From the NCBI GenBank assembly GCA_045639325.1, contig JAZUCU010000050.1, positions 1-53,669 of the forward strand: 53,669 bases of DNA. The letters run 5' to 3'. The notes beneath the pieces were generated by a model. The model did not search any database and was not told where the DNA came from. It was given only the letters and a program-made list of their open reading frames with translations. This document shows, in pieces, positions 23,081-32,162 of this stretch (position 1 is the first letter of the stretch; the number at the start of each line of letters is the position of its first letter). This DNA comes from RGIG8244 sp045639325. Its GTDB lineage: Bacteria > Verrucomicrobiota > Lentisphaeria > Victivallales > UBA1829. The position numbers were made by a program, and so were the translations under genes.

Positions 23081-24631
23081 ATGAAAGATATTACCAGCAG
23101 CGTTTATAATTTTGAAGATCTGATACAGGGAAATTTTCTGTATGTAGATAAGACTGAATACATCTGGCAGTTAATCAGACCTGCCAAAGAGATGTATTTT
23201 CTGTCACGCCCGCGTCGCTTCGGTAAATCGTTGACAGTGTCAACTCTGAAAGCAGTCTTTGAGGGTAAAAAAGAACTTTTCAAAGGGCTTGCCATTTACG
23301 ATAAATCGTATGACTGGAAACCATATCCAGTAATCCATTTGGATCTGAATGGATTTGACTTCAGCTCTCTTGCTTCGGTAAAAAGCAGCTTGATCCGCTT
23401 GATGAAAGAAACAGCGGCAAAGCACAATGTGATGTTGACTGAATCCTCTCCCGATAATATGTTCAGGGAAATAATCGGGGAGCTCTCTCAGCAACAGAAT
23501 GTTGTTATTCTTCTTGATGAATACGACAAGCCAATTCTTAATAACATCGGAAAGTCAGAAAGTTCAGATGTTTTGACTTGCATGAAATCGTTCTATTCTG
23601 TCATAAAAGCTTTTGAAAGCAAGTTGCGTTTTGCTTTTATCACAGGGGTCAGTAAGTTTTGCCATGTCTCGCTGTTTTCAGATTTGAATAATTTGACAGA
23701 TATTTCCATGGATGCCCGGTATGCCACAATGTTCGGCTACACCCAGGATGAACTGGAAGCAAACTTCGGTGAGCGTATTTCCGCACTCGCCGGAATTCAG
23801 GACATTGATGCTTACAAGGAAAAGATAAAGGACTGGTACAATGGGTACCGTTTTCATTGGAACAGTAAAACCGTTTATAATCCGGTGTCATTGGCAAAAT
23901 TCTTTGAATCCGGCGGTGAATTCAATAACTACTGGTTTTCAACCGGCACGCCATCTTTTTTGATGGAGCTGGCAAAGCAGAAGGAGTTTGATTTTGAAAC
24001 AGCCTTAAAAGAGCCTGTTCCGCAGGTTACATTCAATGCCTTTGAAATTGACAATATCGACCCTTTGACTTTGCTGTTGCAAACCGGCTATGTTACCATT
24101 AAAGGAACAGAAGAGCGTTTCGGACAGACTTGGTATTTTCTGGACTTCCCCAATACGGAAGTTACAACCGCTTTCAGTGCATACATCCTAAACAGTTATG
24201 CCGGAAAAACCCAGACTGACGGAGTTCGTTTTGTTGCTGAATTTGCCACCTGTTTGCTGAACAATGATTTGAAGAAACTCCGCAAAGCTCTAGAAACATT
24301 CTTTGCTGGAATCCCTTACGAAGTTCATAAAAAACAGGAATCCAATTTTCAAGGGATTTTCTTTGCCATATTCCGTTTGCTTGGCGTGTATGTAGAGGCA
24401 GAATCAACCACCAACGATGGACGAATCGATGCCGTCATTCAAACACAAAAGGCCATCTACATCTTTGAATTCAAGTTGGACAATGATCCTTCGGCTCTGG
24501 AGCAAATCAAAGCGAAAGAATACTTCAAAAAGTATCTGCTTGACAAACGCGATATCTATATTATCGGCGTAAACTTTGATTCCGTCAAGGGAAACCTTGT
24601 TGGCTGGGAAAATGCAAAGGTGGAAAAGTAA
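23081..24631 (+). CDS. AAA-ATPase-like / PD-(D/E)XK nuclease family protein
   Basis: This 516-residue protein has the well-known two-part layout of the AAA-ATPase_like (PF09820) plus PDDEXK_9 (PF08011) family. The N-terminus has FLYVDKTEYIWQL and then FLSRPRRFGKSLTVSTL, the modified P-loop. NVVILLDEYDKPI is Walker B, and a long helical middle follows. The C-terminus carries GRIDAVIQTQKAIYIFEFKLD, the PD-(D/E)XK nuclease core (D...EFK). Such proteins are abundant in gut bacteria as multicopy accessory genes. Their role is unresolved; defence or mobile-element functions are suspected. AGGAG nine bases before ATG 23081 sets the start. The next gene begins three bases after the stop. Confidence 0.88.
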   Translation: MKDITSSVYNFEDLIQGNFLYVDKTEYIWQLIRPAKEMYFLSRPRRFGKSLTVSTLKAVFEGKKELFKGLAIYDKSYDWKPYPVIHLDLNGFDFSSLASVKSSLIRLMKETAAKHNVMLTESSPDNMFREIIGELSQQQNVVILLDEYDKPILNNIGKSESSDVLTCMKSFYSVIKAFESKLRFAFITGVSKFCHVSLFSDLNNLTDISMDARYATMFGYTQDELEANFGERISALAGIQDIDAYKEKIKDWYNGYRFHWNSKTVYNPVSLAKFFESGGEFNNYWFSTGTPSFLMELAKQKEFDFETALKEPVPQVTFNAFEIDNIDPLTLLLQTGYVTIKGTEERFGQTWYFLDFPNTEVTTAFSAYILNSYAGKTQTDGVRFVAEFATCLLNNDLKKLRKALETFFAGIPYEVHKKQESNFQGIFFAIFRLLGVYVEAESTTNDGRIDAVIQTQKAIYIFEFKLDNDPSALEQIKAKEYFKKYLLDKRDIYIIGVNFDSVKGNLVGWENAKVEK

Positions 24632-24634
24632 ACA

Positions 24635-26119
24635 ATGAGCGCAGAAAAAACGAAACAGCATTTTGCTGAAATTTGCGAGTGTATTTGGGATAAAATACAA
24701 GGTCAGGAAAAGCTTGATAAAAAGGCAGCTGCTTCCATGAGACAGTTTGTTGCAAACTTTACGATGGTCGCTTGGAACGCCTGTATAGCACAGAAAACCT
24801 TTGCTGATGTAAAGAAATTTTTAAATAAATTTGCTGAAGAAAATTTTGATGGTGATCCTTGTGCTTTGTATCCCCTTCTTGATGCCGCAGAATTAAAATG
24901 GCGTGAATATCGGAATGATAAAGATTTTGTTGCCCGTGCAGAAGTCCAAACTGTAAAAGGTAAACCGCAGGTGATTGTATATTTGAAAGATGAATGTCCG
25001 GAAGTGTCTGCTGCTTTTAAGCCGTTCCATGATTTAATGCAATCCCCGGAAGTTCAAGAACGCTTAAAAAACACTCCTCCGGAAAAACTGGAAGAAGAAA
25101 TAGGGAAAATCGTTGCTGAATATAATGCAAGCCTTCCCACGGTTACGTCTGATGAAGACTGGTTTGAAGATAATGATGAAGATGATGGGGAATATCGCCC
25201 CATTGGCGAAAAAGAACTGCATGAAATATATCAGCATATTCAGTGTAATTACTCCAGAAAAGAGAAAAAAGAATGTCTCAAAGAGATTATTGATACTTTT
25301 CCCTTTTTATCGATCCTTAATCCTCTGTTAGATAAAAATTTCAAAACATCCGGCAAAAACAAGACGGGAGAAGATTTGCTCCCCAACCTCATAATAACGA
25401 TTTTTTCTGCATTTGTACAAGATACTGCATTGCCAATGGCAGATGAAGATGATTACAGTAATTTTTTAGAAGAAGCAGAAGCATTGACAGATGACTTTAT
25501 TCAGAATGAAGATGATTTCTATTATGACATACAAAACCACTCTGAAAGTGCTGTTCTCTGTTTTATTGCAGAAACGGTTGCAAAGTTAAATCTTCCAACA
25601 AAGGAATACAGGCGTACTTTAAGTGTATTATTGACATGGGGAGTAATGCTTGAATGTGCCAGAAAAGCACAACATTTAGCTTTGGATGACGAATCTTCAG
25701 AGCCAGAATCTTATGACTTCGACAAAGATAGTCTCCGGGTATTTCAGCTGCATGTGAAACTTCGCGGATTCCGAGTTTCAGCAGATATTCTGGTCAGAGA
25801 GGACAGCACTTTTGCAGAACTCCATAATTTCATCAATCCGCTTTTTAACCGTGATGACGATCACCTTTACCTGTTTGACTGTGAAGACGGTTGTACTGCC
25901 GTGCGGGATGAAATGGAGCTGGATAACGATGTCTGTCTTGCAGAGAAATGCTTTATCGGGCATCATCTGTCTGAAAATTGTGGAGCATATTATCTCTTTG
26001 ACTACGGTGACGAGTGGGAACATGACATAACCGTGAAGAAAATTATGTCCGCCAATGTCGGAGAAAAGTATCCCCAGGTGCTGAAAATTAGGGGTGATAT
26101 TCCGGAACAGTATTCCTGA
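24635..26119 (+). CDS. pRiA4b ORF-3-like domain protein, probably C-terminally truncated
   Basis: A 494-residue acidic protein. Residues 1-360 are helical and unrecognised. From about 365 on it has the pRiA4b ORF-3 (PF07929) pattern: VFQLHVKLRGFRVSADILVREDSTFAELHNFI, HLYLFDCEDG, then YYLFDYGDEWEHDITVKKI. Family members normally continue after GEKYPxxL with a Cys-Pro-Pro-Glu-Asp-type block (CPPEDCGG). Here the protein stops at LKIRGDIPEQYS, so about 40-60 residues may be lost. It is co-transcribed with the ATPase/nuclease (three-base gap). A broken esterase gene begins 86 bases later, which agrees with a deletion junction here. Confidence 0.68.
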   Translation: MSAEKTKQHFAEICECIWDKIQGQEKLDKKAAASMRQFVANFTMVAWNACIAQKTFADVKKFLNKFAEENFDGDPCALYPLLDAAELKWREYRNDKDFVARAEVQTVKGKPQVIVYLKDECPEVSAAFKPFHDLMQSPEVQERLKNTPPEKLEEEIGKIVAEYNASLPTVTSDEDWFEDNDEDDGEYRPIGEKELHEIYQHIQCNYSRKEKKECLKEIIDTFPFLSILNPLLDKNFKTSGKNKTGEDLLPNLIITIFSAFVQDTALPMADEDDYSNFLEEAEALTDDFIQNEDDFYYDIQNHSESAVLCFIAETVAKLNLPTKEYRRTLSVLLTWGVMLECARKAQHLALDDESSEPESYDFDKDSLRVFQLHVKLRGFRVSADILVREDSTFAELHNFINPLFNRDDDHLYLFDCEDGCTAVRDEMELDNDVCLAEKCFIGHHLSENCGAYYLFDYGDEWEHDITVKKIMSANVGEKYPQVLKIRGDIPEQYS

Positions 26120-26205
26120 TTAAAAAAAAGCAGTTGTATTGCATAAAAGCCAATTATTGCAGAAGGACTCTTTCAATCAGTTATTTATGACTGAGAAATC
26201 CGCAG

Positions 26206-26397
26206 TCAAATCTGACCGGAGCCGATGGGCAGTATTATCCGGCAGACCAGGCGAAAGTTGAAGGTGAGTCCATCCTGCTGACTTCCTCGCAGGTGAAGGA
26301 ACCGGTAGCCGTGCGCTACGCATGGTCGGACAATCCCCGTAATATTCTTTACAATCAACACTTCCCTGCCATGTCATTTAGTTCGGAAAATCAATAA
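26206..26397 (+). pseudogene. Sialate O-acetylesterase, C-terminal fragment
   Basis: A 63-codon plus-strand frame ending in TAA 26395-26397 translates to GADGQYYPADQAKVEGESIL, then LLTSSQVKEPVAVRYAWSDN and LYNQHFPAMSF. It matches the end of the intact esterase at 42656-44689 in order: GADKKFVWAQAKIDGKTVVVS, then VSSPSVKAPRYVRYAYAG and LQNAEGLPAYPF. The sequence before it has stops in the same frame, so the first 600 or so codons are gone. It lies at the right edge of the accessory region. Confidence 0.75.
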
Positions 26398-26480
26398 AAA
26401 TAAAATTATTAGAGATAAAACCTGTCAGAAGCCATTGAAATGGTTTCACGAGACATGGTGCGTTTTTTTGGTCCTGAGAG

Positions 26481-27374
26481 TTAAAGGGAAATTGCCAATA
26501 AACCGGAGCACTGCAGTATCAGGGCGAGCCAAACCGATGCTGCGCATTTCTTCCGATAACGCAGCATTTCATAGATTATGAAAAAGACAATGCAGCTCCC
26601 CTGGGCAATCGGATAGCCGATCGCCCCGGCTCCTGCCCGCGCAGTCAGATCCAGACCGCGATAGAAAAGGAAGAACAGCGACAGGGTTTGAACTGCTGTC
26701 AGGAAAAGAACCGGTTTGATGATTGGACGAAAATCTGATTGGGGTTTCTTTTTTTCCCGAACCAGAAAAACCGCGACAAATGCCGAGACTGTACCACTTT
26801 GAACCAGAAGGGCCCGAAGTATGGGCGACATGGTAAACGAAGTCCAGTAAGATGGCAGATTGGCAAAACATTGTGCCATGCCTGAAACCAGAAATGCACC
26901 GCAAGTCGGCAGCAGCCAAAGTTTCCCGCAATCTTGACGTCGAGGTTTGCTCCGGCTGAAAAGGACGATCCCTGCTACGATCAGAAGGATGCCGATGATC
27001 CGTGCAGCGGTCGGGATTACGCCAAAAAACAGTATTCCCATCAAAAAAGGACATATCAAACCGCTCTGCACGATTCCCCAGACTGCGCCAGGACTGCCGG
27101 TTCTCATTCCCTGTTTCATCAGAGAAAGCATCGCAAAATTCGCAATCCCGGCAAAAAACACGGGAATGAAAATCAAAAACTGGTTCTGGTATTTTTCTGC
27201 TGATGGCATTTGAATAACCAGCACGATCAGGGCAATTGCCGCTATCAATCCGGAGGTACAGAACTGAATTTTATCAAGATCCCGGTTGTGTTCTGCTGCA
27301 TCATTGACGACAATTGCGATCCCGACCCAGCAAAGCCCGGTCAGCAGGAGCAGACATATTCCGAGAATCAGCAA
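26481..27374 (-). CDS. EamA/DMT-superfamily transporter
   Basis: A 297-residue protein with ten predicted membrane helices in two halves. They are separated by a short basic loop (LFSRSKPRRQDCGK), the drug/metabolite transporter plan. Segments such as GICLLLLTGLCWVGIAIVV and GILLIVAGIVLFS fit EamA helices. Its start lies within the end of the glycosidase gene (7-base overlap), so it belongs to the same transcript. Uptake or export of a sugar product of the locus is plausible, but the substrate is not evident. Confidence 0.7.
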   Translation of the reverse strand: MLILGICLLLLTGLCWVGIAIVVNDAAEHNRDLDKIQFCTSGLIAAIALIVLVIQMPSAEKYQNQFLIFIPVFFAGIANFAMLSLMKQGMRTGSPGAVWGIVQSGLICPFLMGILFFGVIPTAARIIGILLIVAGIVLFSRSKPRRQDCGKLWLLPTCGAFLVSGMAQCFANLPSYWTSFTMSPILRALLVQSGTVSAFVAVFLVREKKKPQSDFRPIIKPVLFLTAVQTLSLFFLFYRGLDLTARAGAGAIGYPIAQGSCIVFFIIYEMLRYRKKCAASVWLALILQCSGLLAISL

Positions 27375-28987
27375 AATACGACCTCCACATGATCATGCTG
27401 CTGCACGGAATCCATACAGATGTAGCGGCTTTCTCCGACGCATTCAACGGTAAACTGATGCTTTTCTCCGTTGCATTTGACCTGTTGAGAATGCGTATCG
27501 GCAGGCGCATAGAGCCGGAGCCTGCAATGCGCATGTTCTGATTCGAGCGTAAATTCCACTTTTTTCTGTTGATCCGCCGAGCGCCACTCATATTCACAAG
27601 CGGCGCCGCTTGCCGGATACATGAGCCGGACATATGCGTAATCCTCTCCTGCCGCGGCGAACCGTGGCGAAATCGTGACTTTGCGGAACAGTTTTTCTTC
27701 ATCCCGAATCCCCGCAAGGCCGGCGGTCATGGCATACATGACTTCCGCACCGCACCAGCAGCGCGGACCGCCGACCATGTCATGCCCCTCCCAGTTGTAG
27801 AGGAATGAAATTTTGCCGTCCCGCAGGAATTTGCATCCGATCCGGTGCAGAATATCCGCGCCGTATTTCTCCATGCCGGACTCAAACGCGCCCAAAGCGA
27901 GCTCGCCCGCCACAAACGGAGCGATGCCGCCATCCATATAATCGCCCGGTTTAAGTTTGTAGAAATGCGGATAAGGCGGTTCCAGATTCCGGAAATCATC
28001 CAGCTCACCGCCGTATTTTTTCCGACATTTCTGATAAGCCTCGATGACAGACCTTCTTTGATCCAGGTCAAGAATGCCGCGGTTCAGCGCGTAGGAATTG
28101 GAAAGACTGAGCTGCCAGGTTTCATCCACCCCGTAATCGGCCGGATCCAGCATCAGGAAATGACGGAAAAACTTTCCGTTCCAGAGATGCTTCATGATCC
28201 GTTCACGCAATCCTGCAGCCTGATCCGCATATCGATCCGCTATGAAGTCCTGCCCGAAATAGCGGTACATTTTAGCCATCAGGGTCATGGCATAATAAAG
28301 TCCGGTATTGTCTCCGTGGAAAATCCCCATCGGGTCTTCCGGTCGGATCATACGGTCGCGGCTGGAACTCAGACGATTCGTGAAATCCCAAGTATCCAGC
28401 GTATGAGCGCGTTTGGCAAGACTGTATTTCCTGCTCCAACGGATAGGACTTGTCTGCATGTATTGCAATCCCTTGTCAAGGCGGGGGAGTTGTTGTTCAA
28501 GCCATTTGTCATCGCCAGTCGCCTGCCAGATAAGGTAACAACCTTCCACCATCAGGTATTCGATATCCGCTTCCAGTTCCAGCCGGACAAGCCCGTAATT
28601 GCATCCGGGTTCCGCTTTCCGGTACGGCGGTTCCACGATGTATGCTCCGGATGATGTTACAGGATGCATTCCGGAATGAAAATCCTTTTCCGGCGAAACG
28701 ATTTCATAAAAGAACCCGCTCTCATGCTGATTTTCCAGAAAAAGATCCGGAAGACCGATCAAATCCGGTTCCGTGTAACGAAATCCTTTTGCGGTCAGCA
28801 TGTAATCCCGAATCCAATGCGGATTCACACGGATTAACCTGTCTTTATACATGAAGACCCGATCCCATGACTGCATAGCCCCGTCACAGATACCAAACAG
28901 CTCCGGAAGCGGTTCCCTGACATTGGTACTTCCGCTGTTATTCAGATTTCCAACGGCAATAAAACTTGCTTTAAGATGATTTTTCAT
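27368..28987 (-). CDS. (alpha/alpha)6-barrel glycoside hydrolase
   Basis: About 539 residues without a signal peptide, so probably cytoplasmic. The helix-rich body with regularly spaced aromatic motifs fits a six-hairpin glycosidase of the GH78/GH63/GH95-like folds. Examples are VEGCYLIWQATGDDKWLEQQLPRLDKGLQYM, FHGDNTGLYYAMTLMAKMY and DGGIAPFVAGELALGAFESGMEKYG. The late FLYNWEGHDMVGGPRCWCGAEVMYAM is also in keeping. A small beta domain ends it. I cannot give a family number. ATG 28987 has AAAGG eight bases upstream; the frame itself is open 13 codons further. Its operon neighbours are a dehydrogenase and a beta-lactamase-fold hydrolase. Confidence 0.7.
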   Translation of the reverse strand: MKNHLKASFIAVGNLNNSGSTNVREPLPELFGICDGAMQSWDRVFMYKDRLIRVNPHWIRDYMLTAKGFRYTEPDLIGLPDLFLENQHESGFFYEIVSPEKDFHSGMHPVTSSGAYIVEPPYRKAEPGCNYGLVRLELEADIEYLMVEGCYLIWQATGDDKWLEQQLPRLDKGLQYMQTSPIRWSRKYSLAKRAHTLDTWDFTNRLSSSRDRMIRPEDPMGIFHGDNTGLYYAMTLMAKMYRYFGQDFIADRYADQAAGLRERIMKHLWNGKFFRHFLMLDPADYGVDETWQLSLSNSYALNRGILDLDQRRSVIEAYQKCRKKYGGELDDFRNLEPPYPHFYKLKPGDYMDGGIAPFVAGELALGAFESGMEKYGADILHRIGCKFLRDGKISFLYNWEGHDMVGGPRCWCGAEVMYAMTAGLAGIRDEEKLFRKVTISPRFAAAGEDYAYVRLMYPASGAACEYEWRSADQQKKVEFTLESEHAHCRLRLYAPADTHSQQVKCNGEKHQFTVECVGESRYICMDSVQQHDHVEVVFC

Positions 28988-29041
28988 AACCTTGGCCTTT
29001 CTCATTTTTTCTACACAATATATCATGAAAATTGTTCAAAA

Positions 29042-30472
29042 TCAACGAATGATTGGAATGTTTTCCGGCGTATCCGGGGCAAGCAGAAAACGAGGCTTCC
29101 CCGGACGGAAGGTACTGCAGAGTGAGCGATTTTTCAAGGGTTCTTCAACATCGGAATACTTCACCGTCCAAATGTCGCGGTAGGTACCGTCACAAATGAA
29201 ACTGTGGATTTCCAAAGTATCCTTGCCCGTCCAGACGGCATACGCAGCGACCGGATGAGGCTGCAAATCAGTCAACTGCAGTACAGAGTATTCAAAATGA
29301 CCGAACCCTGCACGCAGCTGTTCCATTCCTTGATTCGTAAGAAAGGTCAAAGAGCAGCATTGTTCACCGAACGAGATTTCACACTGCCGAATCCCCGCCG
29401 GATTATCCTGAAAACGGAAACAGGCACCAACCGGATTTTCGGGTATCACGGTTTCCTGTGGCAGGATATTCCATTTGGCGGCATATTTCTGCAGTTTCTG
29501 ATAATCTTCCGGGTTTTCGGGTAACGGCTCATCGTGCAAATGCGGGATCAATTCGTCCCAAAAAACATTCAGCAGTTCCTGCATATTACCCAAACAGGAG
29601 GTTACCGCGATGCAGAGATCCCGTTCTTCCAGAATGACCGCCAACTGTCCGCTGGCGCCATCGCCGCGGTAGCCGTGCTGAGAGATCCAGAAATGATAGC
29701 CGTACCCCAGCTTCCAGTCCGGATTTTCATTCATGGAGTTATCCGCGTGCTTCACAGTCGCTTCCGCCAGATAATCCGCAGGAAGAAGCTGACGCCCCTG
29801 CCATTGTCCGTGCTGGAGGAGAAGCTGAGTGAATTTCACCAGATCATCGGAGGTAAGAGAGAGACCCCAGCCGCCCAGATTGATGCCATGCGGACAGCAC
29901 TCCCAGATCCCGGGAGAGATCCGCAGGGGAGCAAAGAGACGCGGCATCAGATATTCCCGGACGTTTTCGCCCGTAACCTTCCGGATCACGGCAGATAGCA
30001 TGTAGCTTGCGCCGGAATTGTATGCAAAACTTGTGCCTGGTTCCGTATCCAGCGGAGAAGTCAGATACGCACGGATGTAATCCGGCTGATTCAGCATATA
30101 CTTTACTGCGCAGGAGAGATGTCCTGAGCGCATGGTGAGCAAATCTCTCAGCGTGACATCCCGCATACGCGGATCGGTGATACAGGATTCGTATTCAGGG
30201 AAAAATGAAATCAACTTGTCAGTGATTTTCAGTTTTCCTTCTGCCTGAGCCAATCCAATGGCGCACGAGGTAAAACTTTTACTCAGAGAAAAGAGCTGAT
30301 GTGGAGTCTCACGTCGATATGGGGACTGCCATGCCTCCAGAACGGACTGCCCATGCCGCAGGAGGATGATGCTGTTGACATACTTCAAACCGCTCAGTTT
30401 CTGCATTATGCCAAGCAGAGTCCGGGAACGGATCCCGACCGATTCCGGAGTGGACAGTGAAAATTCATGCAT
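29042..30472 (-). CDS. Beta-lactamase-fold serine hydrolase (class C / esterase type)
   Basis: The serine motif SLSK (Ser62-Lys65 in HQLFSLSKSFTSCAIG) and the tyrosine motif FAYNSGASYML mark the class C beta-lactamase/DD-peptidase/esterase family. A GDGASGQ segment takes the third-motif position. There is no signal peptide, which argues against a cell-wall role and for a cytoplasmic esterase. In a carbohydrate operon the likely role is removing an ester substituent. The C-terminal 120 residues form an extra beta domain. It lies about 40 bases after the dehydrogenase gene. Confidence 0.8.
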   Translation of the reverse strand: MHEFSLSTPESVGIRSRTLLGIMQKLSGLKYVNSIILLRHGQSVLEAWQSPYRRETPHQLFSLSKSFTSCAIGLAQAEGKLKITDKLISFFPEYESCITDPRMRDVTLRDLLTMRSGHLSCAVKYMLNQPDYIRAYLTSPLDTEPGTSFAYNSGASYMLSAVIRKVTGENVREYLMPRLFAPLRISPGIWECCPHGINLGGWGLSLTSDDLVKFTQLLLQHGQWQGRQLLPADYLAEATVKHADNSMNENPDWKLGYGYHFWISQHGYRGDGASGQLAVILEERDLCIAVTSCLGNMQELLNVFWDELIPHLHDEPLPENPEDYQKLQKYAAKWNILPQETVIPENPVGACFRFQDNPAGIRQCEISFGEQCCSLTFLTNQGMEQLRAGFGHFEYSVLQLTDLQPHPVAAYAVWTGKDTLEIHSFICDGTYRDIWTVKYSDVEEPLKNRSLCSTFRPGKPRFLLAPDTPENIPIIR

Positions 30473-30512
30473 ATAATCATTTTCTTTATCAAAAGGTGAT
30501 GTCCATATCGGG

Positions 30513-31838
30513 TCAGCGTTCGATCCAGAGGTCAGAGGGGACAGTATCCTTCATACGGATGATCTTGTCCTCCTTGATGGAGTTGAATACTGCATCGCCG
30601 ATGGCAATAGACCGCAGAGCATCCTGCGTATCCGCCAGGATTTTGTATTTGCGCAGAGGATCTTCTCCCAGGAAAATATCTTCGAGGATCATGGGATCTC
30701 CGCCGCCGTGTCCGCCGTTGCTGTCCTTGATCCAGATCCGTTCTTTGGAATCGAAAATCGGGTAATAGTCAATGAATCTGCGGTCACTCTCCGGCATGGG
30801 GAAAGAGACTTTTCCCACGCCACCCCACTGTTCGGTTTCCAGCCGTCCGCGGGTTCCATTGATTGCCAGACGGTATCCCTCCCACGGAGTGGAGAAGTTG
30901 GCGGAATAATTGAGCAGGACCCCGTTTTTGTAGCGCACATTGGCAACATAGGTATCATGAATATTGATTTCAGAATCAAAAATACACATATCGGGCGAAT
31001 AAATGGATTTTGAATAGAGTCGCCCGGGACGCTCCAGATCAAAGGAGTCCAGATGATCGTCCTGTACATGCTGACTTTGTGTGCGGGTCTTCCATCTTGC
31101 CAGATAGGCGCAGTTTCTCCATTCATCGCAGGTGGAACAATGCCGTCCGTCTTTTCTGGATGGATTGAACTCGCTGTCGGGGCCGTAGTGATTCAGAGCG
31201 CCGAAAGCATGGACCGTATCGGGAATACCATCGATCCACCAGTTGACCAAGTCAAAATGGTGGCTGGATTTATGGATGGAAAGACTTCCGGAGTTTTCGC
31301 GCAGCCGGTTCCAGCGATTGAAATAACTGGAGCCGTGTTTGATGTCGATATACCAGGTGAGATCCACATGAGTGACGCGTCCGATCCGCTTTTCCAGCAG
31401 CAATTCCCGCAGTTTTCTGTGAACCGGGGCATATCGATAGTTGAAGGTACAGATGACTTTGCCTTTGGATATTCTCTCTGCCTGGCAGACTTTGACCACG
31501 TCTTCGATATTGGTGCACATGGGCTTTTCGCTGATCACATCAAGATTGTGTTCCAATCCCTTGAGAATATAATCCACATGGAAACAGTCCTTGCTTACGA
31601 CAAGCAGAGCATCCGGTTTGGTCTCTTCGATCATTTTATCGACTTGATCCGGTGTATATTCCGGCAAATCCTTTGTTGCCGGGACCTGTTCCTTGCAGAC
31701 TTTGAAACGAAGCGGGTCAATATCCAAAAGCCCGACGACTTCGGCAGTACCGGAAAAATCCCTGATGATCGGAGTAATAAACATTCCGATTGCCCGGGCG
31801 GAAACTCCGCATACCGCATAACGTTTGATTCCTGACAT
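30513..31838 (-). CDS. Gfo/Idh/MocA-family oxidoreductase
   Basis: A 441-residue NAD(P)-dependent sugar or cyclitol dehydrogenase. The N-terminal Rossmann part runs RYAVCGVSARAIGMF to VVGLLDIDPLRF; the glycine motif is slightly unusual. The family signature VISEKPMCTNIEDV contains the catalytic Lys. The C-terminal domain has HKSSHHFDLVNWWIDG and GPDSEFNPSRKDGRHCSTC, a longer form with a small Cys cluster. AGGAGA precedes the ATG. Such enzymes oxidise or epimerise sugars released by the neighbouring glycosidases. Confidence 0.88.
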   Translation of the reverse strand: MSGIKRYAVCGVSARAIGMFITPIIRDFSGTAEVVGLLDIDPLRFKVCKEQVPATKDLPEYTPDQVDKMIEETKPDALLVVSKDCFHVDYILKGLEHNLDVISEKPMCTNIEDVVKVCQAERISKGKVICTFNYRYAPVHRKLRELLLEKRIGRVTHVDLTWYIDIKHGSSYFNRWNRLRENSGSLSIHKSSHHFDLVNWWIDGIPDTVHAFGALNHYGPDSEFNPSRKDGRHCSTCDEWRNCAYLARWKTRTQSQHVQDDHLDSFDLERPGRLYSKSIYSPDMCIFDSEINIHDTYVANVRYKNGVLLNYSANFSTPWEGYRLAINGTRGRLETEQWGGVGKVSFPMPESDRRFIDYYPIFDSKERIWIKDSNGGHGGGDPMILEDIFLGEDPLRKYKILADTQDALRSIAIGDAVFNSIKEDKIIRMKDTVPSDLWIER

Positions 31839-31845
31839 TTTTATC

Positions 31846-32156
31846 TCCTGTATAAATGATTGGTAATTTTATCTGAAAATCGTTTCGGGGCTTCGTCCGG
31901 CTGATCCAGACGGAACGCCGCAAACTGACCGCGCCGGAGGTTCAATTCGACGCAGTCGGAGACGATGGGAGCCCTCTCCGCGAAGAGAGGCGGCAACATT
32001 CGGCGATAGTATCCTGTTCCGATGAGAAACGAACTGGATGCGTGAGGAGTAAGAGTCCTGCCACAGGGAATGTGCGGCGGACGGTTCTTTGAGAGTGTCC
32101 TGAAAAGTTGAAAGGATAAACTCCGATACTTGTTGGAATGCGGTCGTTTGATTCAT
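31846..32156 (-). pseudogene. Remnant of a trehalase-clan glycosidase gene and an unidentified tail
   Basis: The minus strand begins MNQTTAFQQVSEFILS, then TFQDTLKEPS. This closely matches MDQMTAFRKVSEFILS and TFQDTLKEAS at codons 12-35 of the intact gene at 38112. The two DNAs agree at about 80 percent over 80 bases in opposite orientation. After that point homology stops. In another frame a coherent tail (HASSSFLIGTGYYRR ... RGQFAAFRLDQPDEAPKRF) runs to a TAA just before the dehydrogenase ribosome site. I read it as an internally deleted and frame-shifted gene. Confidence 0.55.
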
Positions 32157-32162
32157 TTTCTT

